Assembly (NCBI GenBank): GCA_030760725.1
Contig: JASWHV010000005.1
Location: forward strand, 96,478,622 to 96,542,621
DNA: 64,000 bases
Reading direction: 5' to 3'
From: Neostapfia colusana
Lineage: Eukaryota; Streptophyta; Magnoliopsida; Poales; Poaceae
The notes beneath the pieces were generated by a model, which was given only the letters and a program-made list of their open reading frames with translations, was not told the origin of the DNA and searched no databases. Positions within the stretch are counted from its first letter, which is position 1, and each line of letters begins with the position of its first letter. Both the position numbers and the translations under genes were made by a program. Shown one piece after another: positions 35,160 through 46,600 of this stretch.

Positions 35160-35415
35160 ACATTATAAAAGAAGTAGAAATGGAGAAAGAACTATAGAAA
35201 TGGAGAAAGAACCATAGAAATGGAGAAAATAACCATAGAAATGGAGGAAGGACCATAGAAATGGAGAAAGAACCATAGAAATGGAGGAAGGAACCATAGA
35301 AGTGGAGAATGGGGCATAGAAATGGAGAAGGGCCATGTAGAAATTGAGAGTGGGACATAGAAATGGAGAGGGGAATGTAGAAATGGAGTAAGTGATATAG
35401 AAATGGTGAGTTATG
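35160..35415 (+). repeat. About 20-bp minisatellite in solo LTR F
   Basis: About 13 imperfect copies of ATAGAAATGGAGAAAGAACC, 18-22 bp each. One strand is almost pure purine. Frames across it on the minus strand encode repetitive Phe/Ser/Tyr/His and are not genes. Confidence 0.88.
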
Positions 35416-35714
35416 GGAAAAAGATAGCTGAAATGATCTAATTCCAATTTCCCCAAAATCCCCCAATTCCCCAAAAAAGGGGAATTTTCCCCACATTTGG
35501 GAATCCCCCCCATTGCTGCCGCACAAAATTAAATGGGCAAAAGTTTGTTAGGATTTAGTTCCAATTGGATTTGGATTCTCCCCTCTCCCCCTTATAAATA
35601 GAACCCAACCCCCCCTTTTGGCCGCAGCCCCCCTCCTCTCCCCCCCTCCCAAGTCGGCGACTTGGAGGCCCTATCCCCAACTCGCCGAGTTGGCACCCCC
35701 CTCGCTGGAGTTCG

Positions 35715-35830
35715 GTCGCCGGTAAGCCCCACTGACGAGCCCCTCCATCGAGCCCCGCCATCAAGCCCCGCCGTCGAGCCCCATCATCGAGCCCCACCGT
35801 CGAGCCCCGCCGTCGAGCCCCGTCACGCCT
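35715..35830 (+). repeat. 13-bp tandem repeat in solo LTR F
   Basis: Six to seven copies of GAGCCCCGCCGTC in the GC-rich half of the LTR, about 300 bases downstream of the 20-bp array. Confidence 0.75.
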
Positions 35831-37875
35831 CGCCGTGGCTGGAAAAGATCCGACGATCTGTCCTGCCCTAATCTTCCATAGAAAAATTCCTCGCTGCTGC
35901 CATTGCTAGAAGGAAGGCCCTGCCACCAAATGGAAGTGAGGTAGGTCCCCATTACCCATCTTACGACATCGCCACTGTTTCTACGCATCCGTTTCCTTCG
36001 CCCCCTTCGAACAGAAACTTTTACGTGTGGACAGATCGTGTTTTGATCGATTTTTGACGGTGGAATTGATCTAGATATTGAGTCAAGATCATCACCACGT
36101 CCACACTTGATCCCATCACCCTTGTTCATCATAAGACCCCATGAAAGCCCGTTAAAACATGCAAGAACACATACAAACTGGTTTAATAAAACAACACCAT
36201 AGGATTTGCATTCATCTACCTCATTGCATCTTGGGTAAAGTTTGTGCATGATGATTGATTGCTGTAAATTTTGTACGTGCATGATCGTGAGTAGAAGAAC
36301 AAGCTCAAGAGGCCATCTATGAGTAACTACAGCACCAAGACTTCGAGACGCTTGAACAACAAGAACCACGGGAGCAAGGCAAGTGCCCCTTGACCATATT
36401 GATCCCATGTTTTTGAAACTATTTTGTTTGCGAAAACTCATACGCTTGAGTCAACTTGATGGGACACCCTCTTATAGGAGTTTACTTGTTTTGTTAACCA
36501 TCCTTGTTGCCGGGAAAGTTGATGAGTCGGGTATGGTCGTTTTTCCTTTTTGCTTTGCTTAAATCACGGGATACAGGAAGCTGAAATAAAACATGTCTAA
36601 CTCTGCACTCTTATGAATAATGATGATCAGATTATGACGATGTTAATGGGCATGGAATCAGTGAGATCTAGGCAAGCTTGGTTCGTGAATGTTGCTGGAT
36701 GAGATGGTGGTGCTTGCTGTAGATCTAAGGACCGGTTCAAGCAAGAATATGCCAGGAAAATAGTGCCACCACAAGGCCAAGTATGGGTGTGGCTTAGCTG
36801 ATTAATTAGGTGTGTTGCTAGCTTGTTATGGAACGTGGATGGCGCGGGGAATGGGAGTTGAGGAGGACTGCCCTGGGAACTGCATGGCACAAGAGGGGGC
36901 CTGTGGGTGGGAGAATGGTGATTCGAGCCTGCCGGTGAAACCTCAGTGAGTCCATACATCTAGTAGCCCTTTTTAAAGGCTATTTTGTGATTCTTGGCCA
37001 TACGCCAACGGTTGTGTACTGGTATAATGGAGGTTCTGCAGTCGCTGATGGGTGACGAAATCATGAACTTGTGCGTAAAGTGGTGCCACCTCTGCAGAGT
37101 GTAAAACTATCATGATAGCCGTGCTTCCGGTCAGAAGCACCGGGCCAACTTCCATGATTAGAGGGAAATCTTGGGATGGTTATTCGGTATGGTTGTGGTA
37201 TGGTCATTGGGATTTGTTTCGGGACTGTTTTGAGTCATGACAATGAAGTTGGTTTCGGTTATATGAATATTAGATGGTTATGAATATTTATGAGTATGAG
37301 ATGAACTTTAGAAGGATTATTGGGTGGTTGAGACTTGATAAATGGTGAATTATGATGAGAGAATGTTGCTGAACTACTTGATTATGATGGGATAAATTTC
37401 ACCTAGAAATAGTTGCTGTTTTTATCATGTTTGTGAAATAAAATTTGCTTGCTGCAATGAGCCTTTTTATTCCATACCTTGTTGTAAGCTACATGTCATA
37501 CTTTTCTCGCACTTTCTGAGTACGACATGTACTCACCCTTGCATTATGACATAAACATCAGAAACAGGAGAAGAGTACTTCGAGGATCATGTGGAGTACT
37601 AGGCGTGCGATCTACCATCAACATGCTTGTGGAGTTGAAGATGGAGCCTTCTGTCTTTAGTTACTTTCCGCTGTCATTTTGAGTCTTCCGATGCAAGAAT
37701 AAGATAGAAATTCATGAGGAGACATTGAATCACTGTAATAAAGTACTTAAACCCTATTTATTCATTGTTATATTCTGAATTCAGTTTGTGGATTACATGT
37801 GTATGTGTGATGAACATCCTGGGCACACATATGCATTCACTTGGTTCTATTTTCGGAACCGGGTGTCACACTCAT

Positions 37876-38733
37876 ATTAAATTCTTTTTGTGTGAAGATG
37901 TACTTCAAGGTTTTGTGGTCAGTGTAGAGATGTACTAGATTGCCTAGTAAGTAATGTCTCCACATTTTTTAATGCAAGGACCACTGCAGCGAGTTCAAGG
38001 TCATGCGTTGGGTAATTTTGCTCATGACCCCATAGTTGTCGGGATCCATACGCGACCATGCGTCCTTCTTGCATCAACACACAACCAAGACCGATGCCTG
38101 ATGCATCACAATAAACATCAAAAGGTTTTGTTGTATCTGGCTGGGCCAAAACTGGAGCTGTGGTGAGATGCTTCACCAATGTTTGAAAAGCTTGTTCACA
38201 TGACTGGCTCCAATCATATTTGGTGCTTTTCTTCAACAGCTCCGTCATAGGTTTAGCAACTTTGGAGAAGTTTGGAATGAATCTCCGGTAATAACCTGCT
38301 AAACCTAGGAAACTCATCACTTCATGAACAGATGTTGAAGATTTACAATTCAGCACTTGCTCGATTTTACTTGGATCCACATCGATGCCTTCCGCTGAAA
38401 TAATATGTCCAAGAAACGGCACTTAGCTGATCCAAAACTCACATTTACTGAACTTTGCATAGAGCTTGTGATCCCTCAAGCGTTGGAGTACAATACGCAA
38501 ATGTTCAGCGTGTTCTTCTTCTGACTTCGAGTAGACCGATATGTCGTTGATGAAAACCACGATGAACTTGTCTAACTCCGGCATGAACACCGAGTTCATG
38601 AGATACATAAAATGAGCCAGAGCATTGGTCAACCCAAATGACATGACAAGATATTCATAAAGTCCATATCTTGTCGAGGACGTCCTCTTAGGTACATCTT
38701 CTGCCCGGATTTTTATATGGCGATACCCGGACC
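37876..38733 (-). pseudogene. Element B reverse transcriptase/RNase H remnant
   Basis: Minus-strand RT begins at the junction with C inside LRSGYRHIKIRAEDVP and continues through MSFGLTNALAHFMYLMNS and FINDISVYS, where the catalytic second-position Asp is Asn. A stop lies at about 38423, then PFLGHIISAEG, FLGLAGYYRRF, TTAPVLAQPD and RNase H DASGIGLGCVLM, HDLELAAVV. A frameshift near 37970 follows. The 5' part of RT, protease and gag were displaced by C. Confidence 0.88.
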
Positions 38734-38738
38734 GAAGA

Positions 38739-39594
38739 TGATCAGGACATTACAACAGCGGATACACACATTGAACTACAAGGACCAATGACAAGAGCAC
38801 GAGCACGATTACTAAATCAGCAGGTGAACTCGTTCCTAACTTCCTTTGCACATAAGTTTGAGAATAGATTGCTATGTGATGATTTAATTATTATCAGGAA
38901 CATTGGAGAAGATCATCAAGTGAAGGGTATAGGACTTTGGAACGTGAAGAACCAGCTGGGACGTCCACAAGTTGCTGGAGATAGTTTACAACTCGGAATC
39001 GAGTTCAACATGGAATCCAGGAACAGTCCACCTAAAAACAGAAGCCCATGATGCATACGGACTCCGTTTTCGACATTCTACATATGAACGGAAAGAGGAG
39101 GAGATAAAACGTTTCAATGGATCTAGTCCCATATCAAAATTCCTCCAGAGACATCGGGAATCGTCAAAACAATTCAAACCCTGATTTCTGTCTGGTGCTG
39201 CGCCACCGTATTGGGCTTTTGGGCCTTGTATCCCGTATAAGTCCATTAGGGACGTGTCACAGGGTCCCTTGACAGAACCCTAGCCTTTAAATACTGTAGC
39301 CGCCGGTCATAATCCGCGGGTTTTGCTTAGATGAAAAATTTCGCCATTCTACTGTTTATGAGACCCCAACTTCATGATTTTCAGATTGTGTCTTCTATGT
39401 CCTTGCTTGTATTCTCGGTTGCACTTGCAGGGATTAGCCTTCTTGGTGAGGTCAACCGTGTGCTGCACGGTTTATAACCAACGGAGCAGTGGTGTAGTGA
39501 TTGCAGGGATATTCGAGCTGCTCGAGTGGCGCGGATCATCAACGTCGAGTTCTCCACTTCAATCGACATACCTTTCAGAAGATCGGGCCTAACA
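38739..39594 (+). repeat. Element C 5' LTR (likely)
   Basis: Starts TGATCAGGAC and probably ends GGGCCTAACA about 11 bases before a TGGTATCGG primer-site motif. The right boundary is uncertain by several bases. The LTR includes an open frame encoding a pol tail (38770-39051). Confidence 0.6.
38770..39051 (+). other. Pol C-terminal tail encoded inside C's LTR
   Basis: The frame reads LQGPMTRARARLLNQQVNSF near its start and ends at 39051. GP(M/I)TRARA-type sequence is familiar from the far C-terminus of some plant gypsy polyproteins. Its place at the LTR start suggests that pol runs into the 3' LTR in this family, as known for some centromeric CRM elements. In this 5' LTR copy it is not expressed as protein. 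Confidence 0.5.
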
Positions 39595-40860
39595 TTCTCA
39601 TCAATTGGTATCGGATTTCAAGGTTTCCCATGACGTATCTTTGTTTCCCATTAGATTATTTTTTTTTTCATACCTAGAGTCCACAGAAAAGCCACAAAAG
39701 AAATTACCGCTTCCTAGCCTATAATGCCCGCAGTTTTTGTTTTTTGGTTTGCATTGTTGAGTTTGCATTCGTGTGGTCGAGTATTGTTGTTGGTTTAGAT
39801 TTGTGTTTTTGGTCCTAGTTATCGTGTTTCACCCTTGTTTTCTTGCTGTTCGACACCTATTGCACAATCCCTAAACAACAAGCCGATCCGCCACGTTCAT
39901 CGGTTGCCCTATCTAGCTGCCTTGCGTGAACTCCAGCATCGCCAGCTCTAGATTGGGTGACAAACCTTTGTGCCAATCATCATTGATTCATCACACACCA
40001 CCCTATAAGTGACTGTACAAATTTCAGATCATTTTCATATCTGATTGCAAGATCTGTTCTAAAACCGAGTTGGAATCAACATCCAAAAACTGTAACTCGG
40101 ATAGATTACCTTAAAACACCCATAACATTCGCATGCGAACTTGAAATCGGGCGCTTTTTAAAAAAAATGATCTATGCAAAATTTTGCATTCGATTCTTCC
40201 CGGCTTTGCCGGATTCGACGAAATTAGATTGGCCAAAATCCCCTCGAAAGACAGCCTTTTCGGCCTTTGAAGTTCCCGCATGAATTTTAAAGAATCTTCT
40301 TGATTTTCTATAGGCCACATAATACGTCCAATTGAGCTGAAAATTTGTGTGCTTCCTATAGTTGTGCTCCTGGGTAAAGAAAAAATATAAAAAAATATTA
40401 CAAAATATAAAAAAAGATTGTGAAGAGCACGCATATTAAAGCAATTGGCTTGGTCTATACACTAGTGGTGCTGTGGTTGTTGGTCATATTATTCTTATTT
40501 CTTTTGCCTTGCTATTTCCTTGTGTTGTGCTACGCCTAGAATACTTGGTTAACTAGCAACAGTTTCCTACATTGAATATTTATTCAATTTTGTTTAGTTG
40601 TTAACGATTTCTGCTCATTAGCCACCATACTTTGCCATCCAAGCTCCACCTTTCTCTTGAGCAGAACAGGCACCTTTGCAATCACACCACACTTTATTGG
40701 TTTATCTCACCGTCCACACCACCTGATGTGTTGGTAAGAATACTTGTAAGAGCGTGGTAAGACACTTGAGATAGAGTACACCTTTCCACATTGCCACTGC
40801 CCTTTCTAGTTGATAGGGATAACACTTTTTGTTGTTATTGTTTTTGTTTCACCACTAACC
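39595..40860 (+). other. Element C leader
   Basis: Primer site 39606-39620 (TGGTATCGGATTTCA) and about 1.2 kb of A+T-rich leader without a gene. Confidence 0.55.
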
Positions 40861-41682
40861 ATGTCAAGGAACAACGACGAGGAGAACAACAATAAGGAGA
40901 GTGAGTGTGTTTTACATGCAGAGCTTTGTGACATGATTCGGACAACGGAGAATACACTAGCGAACTTGACTCGCCAAGTCGCCGACCTTGCTGTTCGGTT
41001 GGATAATATGGAGGCGCGATTTCCTCCCATTGAAGCACGTGACGATGATACTTTTGACATGGAAGACTTTGATGATCATCTACGACATCCATTTCAGTGT
41101 CGAGGTACGGGAGGTAATAATTGCTACAATACAATGATCATTATAACAATTATAATCGCCCTCCTGATGATCCTTTTGCTAAAGTGAAATTTACTATACC
41201 CTCTTTTTCTGGTGCTTATGATGCTGAGTATTATATTGATTGGGAGATGATATTAGAGCAAAATTTAATTCCCATCTTATTCCTGAACAACATAGGGTTC
41301 GTCAAGCCACTAATGAGTTTAAGAATTTTGCTATCATATGGTGGAATCAACTTGTTAAAACTAGGACTGATCCTCCAACATGGGAGAGATTAAAAGATTC
41401 TATGCATGTTCGATTTGTTCCTCCTTTTCAGCGCGACCTTAAAAAAAATTACAACGCTTGGACCAAGGTAACATGTCCCTAGAGGAGTATTATCAAGAGT
41501 TACAGAAAGGTATGTTGATCTATGGGGTAGTAGAGGACATGGATGATAAAATAGCACGTTTTTATCGGGGGTTAAGACGTGAAATTCAGGACATTGTTGA
41601 TTACAAGGAATATGATATTGTTAACAGATTGTTTCAGCTTGCTATGTTGGCAGAAAAAGAATTACAGGGACGCCAACAATAG
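40861..41682 (+). pseudogene. Element C gag, frameshifted
   Basis: ATG 40861 (MSRNNDEENN) opens an acidic N-terminus with a coiled-coil-like stretch (TENTLANLTRQVADLAVRLD). Frame changes near 41130, 41250 and 41460 are needed to follow the gag domain: VKFTIPSFSGAYDAEYYIDW, EQHRVRQATNEFKNFAIIWW, PTWERLKDSMHVRFVP and SLEEYYQELQKGML, ending at 41682. The domain resembles chromovirus gag. It is cut by the CACTA terminus 46 bases later, before any zinc knuckle. Confidence 0.82.
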
Positions 41683-41727
41683 CAACATCACACAAGGAGC
41701 ACCTTCACGCCACGTTCAACGTCTACA

Positions 41728-41743
41728 CACTACTACAAAAACC
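41728..41743 (+). repeat. CACTA terminal inverted repeat (left)
   Basis: CACTACTACAAAAACC, matching the CACTACAAGAAAA-type ends of plant CACTA transposons. The partner end is not in the window. Confidence 0.9.
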
Positions 41744-42140
41744 ATTATCACAGGCGCCTCATTTTCCAGACCCAAGCGGTCCGTAAAAAAATGCGCCTGT
41801 GATGTCGAATGATTTAATAGCTGCCTGTGATGAATAAACATCACAGACGGCTTGCAACGGCAAACCACTCGTGTAAACATATCAAATTTCACAGGAAGAC
41901 GGTGGAGTAGGAGCCACCTGCACTATGGGACATTAATACAGGCGGCTGAAGCGACCGGGAGTAGGAGCCGCATACAATATTGGCCATTAATACCGAGGGG
42001 AACGCGCCTTTGAATTCAATTCGAAGCCGCATTAATACAAGCGGATGAAACAACCGGGAGTAGAGGTCGCCTGCAATATTGGCCATTAATACCGAGGGGA
42101 TCAGAACGCGCCTTTGACACCAATTCGAAGCCACCAATGT
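41744..42140. repeat. CACTA subterminal repeats, outer block
   Basis: Copies of a 10-15-bp motif around CACAGGCGG in both orientations (41747, 41793, 41825, 41841, 41887, 41934, 42033), including the inverted pair CTGTGATG...CATCACAG, and an about 100-bp tandem duplication (GGCCATTAATACCGAGGGG near 41978 and 42080). Such arrays bind the element's own TNPA-type protein in En/Spm. Confidence 0.75.
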
Positions 42141-42293
42141 AAATGTCGTGGCCCGGTATACATCAACCACATTTAGCATCAAACAAGAAGTCAATAAATA
42201 ATTCAATAATCGATAACAAACATTCATCATCAAACACACATTCATTAAAAAATATTTTTTTACAAACAACAAAAGAAAACAACAGACGATCAC

Positions 42294-42896
42294 CTAGTCC
42301 TCCGGTGGCGGAGAAACCCCACACATGTTGGCGATTGCCTCCACCAACTTCCTGCTGCCTTCCACCTCAAGCACCTCACCGACCGTCTCCCACATCGCAC
42401 CAATACGATGGGCCACTATGGTTAACCCGAAGAGGTAGTGCGCTATGGTGCCCATTCCCGTACATTCTGGAAGGCGACCAAGACCTAGAAGAACCATGTC
42501 ATCAGATGTACTGTTAAATACATTCTGCGCCATCTGCCAGTGCAACGGTGATAGGTTGTCGTCTGCCTGCGCCCTGAGGGCAACCAAACTCTGCTCTAGG
42601 AAAGCGACTTTCCTAAGCAGGTGCACTCTCTCTTCCGCCCAGAATGGCGGCACAGGTGTGGATGGAGCCGGGGACGGAGGCGCGGTTGGAGTCAGGGACG
42701 GAGGCGCAGTTGGAGCCAGGGACAAAGGCATGGTTGGAGCCGGGGACGGAGGCGCGGTTGGAGTCAGGGACGGAGGCACGGTTGGCGCCGGGGACAAAGG
42801 CATGGTTGGAGCCGGGGACGGAGGTGCGGTTGGAGCCACGGATGGAGGCACGGCGAGTGGAGAGCATGGCCGGGAGCGCTTTTTCGGTTGTGCCAT
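42294..42896 (-). CDS. Proline-rich CACTA-borne ORF
   Basis: 200 residues from ATG 42896 (MAQPKKRSRPCSP, a basic nuclear-localisation-like start). Residues about 15-80 are eight 8-residue repeats (PPSPAPTx / PLSPAPTx) encoded by a 24-bp minisatellite. The C-terminal part has a helical stretch (ERVHLLRKVAFLEQSLVALR) and ends MCGVSPPPED. An upstream in-frame ATG at 43097 is less likely because it would extend into the subterminal repeats. It lies between two blocks of subterminal repeats, downstream of TNP2 in the same orientation. No domain recognised; it may be an accessory (TNPA-position) gene or captured sequence. Confidence 0.5.
   Translation of the reverse strand: MAQPKKRSRPCSPLAVPPSVAPTAPPSPAPTMPLSPAPTVPPSLTPTAPPSPAPTMPLSLAPTAPPSLTPTAPPSPAPSTPVPPFWAEERVHLLRKVAFLEQSLVALRAQADDNLSPLHWQMAQNVFNSTSDDMVLLGLGRLPECTGMGTIAHYLFGLTIVAHRIGAMWETVGEVLEVEGSRKLVEAIANMCGVSPPPED
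42660..42858 (-). repeat. 24-bp tandem repeat encoding the Pro-rich segment
   Basis: About eight copies of GTTGGAGCCGGGGACGGAGG plus four bases, all in frame with the minus-strand ORF. Variants keep the Pro/Ala/Ser/Thr coding pattern. Confidence 0.88.
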
Positions 42897-43059
42897 TGAG
42901 ACTAGGGCTACGGTGCGGCGAGGAAGACAAAGACTAGAAGAAAGAGGAAGACTATGATGGTGGTGTAGACTGCAGAGAAGGGGAAGGTGCAAGTTATAAT
43001 GGTGTGGAGAAGGAGAGGTCGGATCACTTTGAATTCCGCGCGTGAATGGCAACGACCGC

Positions 43060-43400
43060 ATAATACAGGCAGACCGTGGAGTACGAGCCGCTTGCAATAT
43101 TGGCCATTAATACAGGCGGCCGAAGAGACCGGGCGTGCGCGCCTTTCCTTTTCGGTTACCCCGCGCGCGTGAGGGGGACGCGCCACGCGTGCAGTACATG
43201 CACCCTTACAGTTACACGGGCAGATACTCTTACGTTACAAACCACCTGTGATAAACATTCTTCACAGGTGGACAGCCGTAGATAAAGAATCGCCTGCGAT
43301 AAAGATTCTTCATAAGCGGGTACTCTTTACATTACAAACCGACTGTGATAAAGATTCTTCACTGGCGGCTAGTCGTAAGTATAGAACCGCCTGCAAAAAT
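43060..43400. repeat. CACTA subterminal-type repeats, inner block
   Basis: The motif recurs inside the element: CACAGGTGG, CATAAGCGGG, CACTGGCGG and reverse copies CCACCTGTGA, GCCTGCGATA, each pair separated by about 10 bases. A perfect 10-bp inverted pair is CCACCTGTGA at 43242-43251 and TCACAGGTGG at 43262-43271. GGAGTACGAGCCGC and CCATTAATAC also match the outer block. Confidence 0.75.
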
Positions 43401-43544
43401 CGTAGCATGCACTAGTCCACAAAAGTTCTAGCAACAAAATATGTCTCACATGGTAGCGTGCATTATAGGGCCCTAAAATGTCAAGTTGCACAAATGCAGC
43501 ATCTCCTGCACAACTTTCCTTCTCTCCAAAAGCTCTAGTATCCA

Positions 43545-43670
43545 TCAGTCGGTTTCATGGATCGGCTCCGATCCACTGCTCCCACCAGCATCTGTTTCTG
43601 GCTGGTTGATGTACGTGGAGCTTGATGGAGGAAGTGACACACCCTTGGCTTGAGCCTCTAGAGCCCCTCC
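43545..43670 (-). pseudogene. C-terminal end of a CACTA ORF, displaced by solo LTR I
   Basis: A frame enters from the LTR boundary at 43670 as GGALEAQAKGVSLPP and ends at a stop at 43545-43547 (SEPIHETD). Across the LTR the partner segment at 47517-47653 reads in the same frame, so both belonged to one exon before insertion. No family recognised. Confidence 0.6.
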
Positions 43671-46600
43671 TGTGGTGGACCAGGATCTGCTCATCCAGGA
43701 TCGCAGAGGGTGGTGCCGCACGATGCGACACCCGACAGCACACGTCATAAGGGCACAATATATTACCTGGGAAAAACAAACTGAAACTGTACAAACAAGT
43801 ACAACCTTCAGTTACAAACTATTGTCTTTATTACACAGCGGAAGTCTACACTATACAACTCACGCCCGCCTATCTAGCAAAAGTCGGTTGCCCAGCCCTA
43901 GGGAAACCCACACTAGCTGCACGTCTCAGCTCAGCGCAGCGTGTACGGCTCCCACTCAGCCGTGGTCCCTGATGGAGGGTAACCCTCGCCGGTGGACTCG
44001 TACTCCGAGTCCGTGGGTGGCTCCTCACCTGAAAAACACTTAAGCAGCAACCGTGGGCACGATGGCTCAACAAGACTTAACCGACTCACCTAAGCATGAA
44101 ACTCTACATGAGGGGTACAATGAACATAGGCTAGTAACAGTGCATCAAAGGGACACGCCTACAAGTTCATCCTTAGTTCATCTTTTAGCCATAAGTTAAC
44201 AGTTCGGGAATCTGAAATTTAGTAAGCAATATTTGGTGGCACACATGTAGCAATACAATTATATCATAACAGCAATATTGAAGAATAACATTCCATAAAT
44301 TATCTACGTTATGATGCAGTGAACAAGCAGTACTCGTCACCGCGAGGGACGGCGAATCGACTCGATATACACCTGCAGGGAAACCCAAAGAGCACGTCAC
44401 GTACGCCCACCCGTGGAGCTGCACAGCACGCTCACTCGATGTCGTACGGGACAACCTTTCACCCAACAGCCCAAACGTCGAACCGGTCGCACCGAAACGA
44501 GCAGGAGGTTCCCCACACGGAGCATCTCTCTATGCCCGTTGGCAGATTTCGACCATGCTGCCCTCAACCTACACCTATAAATCAGTGTGCTATGCCTCGA
44601 CGCCTGGAGGTTTAGGCTACATCGGTTTATCGGGGCCCATATATCCGATATGCCTTTGGTACATTCAATACTTGTTCAGCAGGGCCGCACACAGATCGGT
44701 CCTCAATCGACACGGGCAGGGCTGCGCACACAAGACTTCCTCTTGCTGCGCCCTAGCCCCTGCCTAGTCTCATTTTCATTACTAAAGTGATCTCACATCA
44801 CTCAACCGAACCCGTGTGTCCCAAGCCTATCTCGCGAGTAGATTTCCAACTACTCGACTTGTACCGAGCATAGCCTGTCTATTCGAGGTCTTAGACACTA
44901 CCCTCACTCTTATGGAAAAGTTCTGGTTATGCAAATGGGGTTCCATTCATCCTACACCTAATGCACATCCATACTTCATACTAAGTGTTCATAAAGCAAA
45001 ACTTCAAAAATAGTTTAATGCAAACCGAGGCTTGCATTGTTGCTGCTGGTCAGTAGTTAGTTCTTCTCCCGGAAGGAGGAAGTCCAGCACTTCCGGAGTC
45101 TCTTCGCCTTCAGCGACTACACGTTTAATGAAATACTACATGTCAATTTAAATGCAATATGTAAACTTGAATACATAATTACTAATAACTCTAGCTAGAC
45201 CTCCCCTTTGGTTCTGAAATTTTTATGGTGGCTTTGCAGGGTCCTAACCAGAGTATTGACCAAGTTTTATTTGAAACAAAGTTCATTTGAACCTTGTTCA
45301 AATAAAAGCCCATTTGGTCAATATTTGAGCCTCTAAGTAATTCCAGGGGTTTTCATGGCTCCAACCATTACTTTCTGGAAACTAGAATTTAAGATGGTTC
45401 TAATGGAATTGGTTTCATGTAATTTGAAGAATTCTACTAAAAGTTATGCCCTAATTAAGATTTGAGAAAATCTGAAAAATGTTTCTGTACATTTTTCTAT
45501 TTTCTCAGGGCAGTTCAATTAATCACAAAATTAGGGGGACTAAATTAACATGGATGAGTTTGAAAATTTTACTGTGACTCCAGGATTTTCCAATGACCCT
45601 CTCAGCCAAATTTCAGCATTTTTCATAAAACAATTCTCCAGATAAAATTCCCCACAGTTTAAACTTTAGGGATTTAATTCTGGAAAACTATTAAGTTTCC
45701 TGAGCTTAAATTGGTATTGCTGGAAAGTACTCAGAATCCTGAGTTCAGAAAAATTTGTTTCACTGAATTTGGAGTTTCCTAACAAAAGTTCTATTCATTT
45801 GAAGTTGAACTAAAACTGGAAATTCCCAAAATGTTTAAATTCTGCGGGTGGGGCCCATTCCTCAAGCCGGCCCACTCAGAATGCGGACACACCGTGGCCC
45901 ACGGGGTTTTACCGCGCTGCCGTATCGAATCCCGGCCGCAATCAGATCCCCGCGCGAGATCAGAGGCTGACCGGTGGACCCGGCCCCCTCTTCGTCTACC
46001 TCGCGCTATCCCGCAGCTCCCGCGGCAGCGCTTCACCGGAGCGCTCGCCGCCGGGCGTTTCACCGCACGACCTTCGATGAAACTTGCTGCCTGTGCCTAA
46101 CTCGACTCGGAGAACACGCTGGTGCCCTCAGCGGAGCTCGGCAATGGCCGGAACTATGCCCACGGCGGTGACAGGGCTTCTCTCTACTCCGGCGATGTCG
46201 CCCGGGCTACTCCGGGCCTTATTTCTCAAGCGGTTTGCTTCTACAGCTCCGCCATGGCATGCTGAGCACGAATACAAGCTTGGTTGGCCATGGAAATGGC
46301 CGGAACTAGGACCTCACCATCGACCTAGGCCCGATATCGGCTGTGCTCAGAAAACTTCGAAGAACCGTAACCCTAGCCCATGGTTCTTGCTGGTTTTTGA
46401 TCCTAGGTGGTCGTGGCAGGGTGTAGATTGTGTGTGTAGCTCGGTATGCCCGGTGATGATCCAATACCCGTGAATTTTTGGATTTGGTGGTGGCTCGGTT
46501 TTAAGACTACCGAAACTTCCCCAGCGAAATCCTCCCCCGACAGTACGAAATGAAGAACGGTTGGGACCAGAAGGATCAGCACCTCAAGGCGGTCCTTTCT

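Larger units (their letters stand above)
35106..37870 (+). mobile_element. Solo LTR F (2765 bp) inside element B
   Basis: TGTAACACCC at 35106, GGGTGTCACA at 37870, flanked by CTCAT at 35101-35105 and 37871-37875. No internal domain. The right end matches element A's LTR, and the middle matches G's LTR (CATGATAGCCGTGCT at 37110, compare 54100). It is the product of recombination between the two LTRs of a full element. It interrupts B between RNase H residues KEFNM and MRQRRWLEL. Confidence 0.94.
3539..38738 (-). mobile_element. Element B: Tekay-like chromovirus, split by D, F and C
   Basis: B reads on the minus strand. Its 3' LTR is 3539-7000 plus 32878-33399, about 3.98 kb once D is removed. 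Its internal part is 33400-35105 plus 37876-38738. It is interrupted by D (7001-32877), solo LTR F (35106-37870) and C (from 38739). The N-terminal RT, protease, gag and 5' LTR are not in the window. Its proteins and LTR resemble those of E, so the two are related families. Confidence 0.85.
38739..41727 (+). mobile_element. Element C: Ty3/gypsy with gag, 5' part
   Basis: TG start at 38739 within B's RT, possible LTR to about 39594, primer-site-like TGGTATCGGATTTCA at 39606, leader, and gag 40861-41682. It is cut at 41728 by the CACTA terminus; the rest is presumably to the right of the window. The candidate duplication GAAGA (38734-38738) cannot be confirmed without the other end. The gag type and LTR content suggest a chromovirus of the CRM/Reina kind (inference). 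Confidence 0.7.

Noticed and set aside
42445..42957. 170-codon plus-strand open frame
   Set aside because: Mirror of the 24-bp minisatellite. The minus frame has a better start and lies in the TNP2 orientation, so it is preferred.
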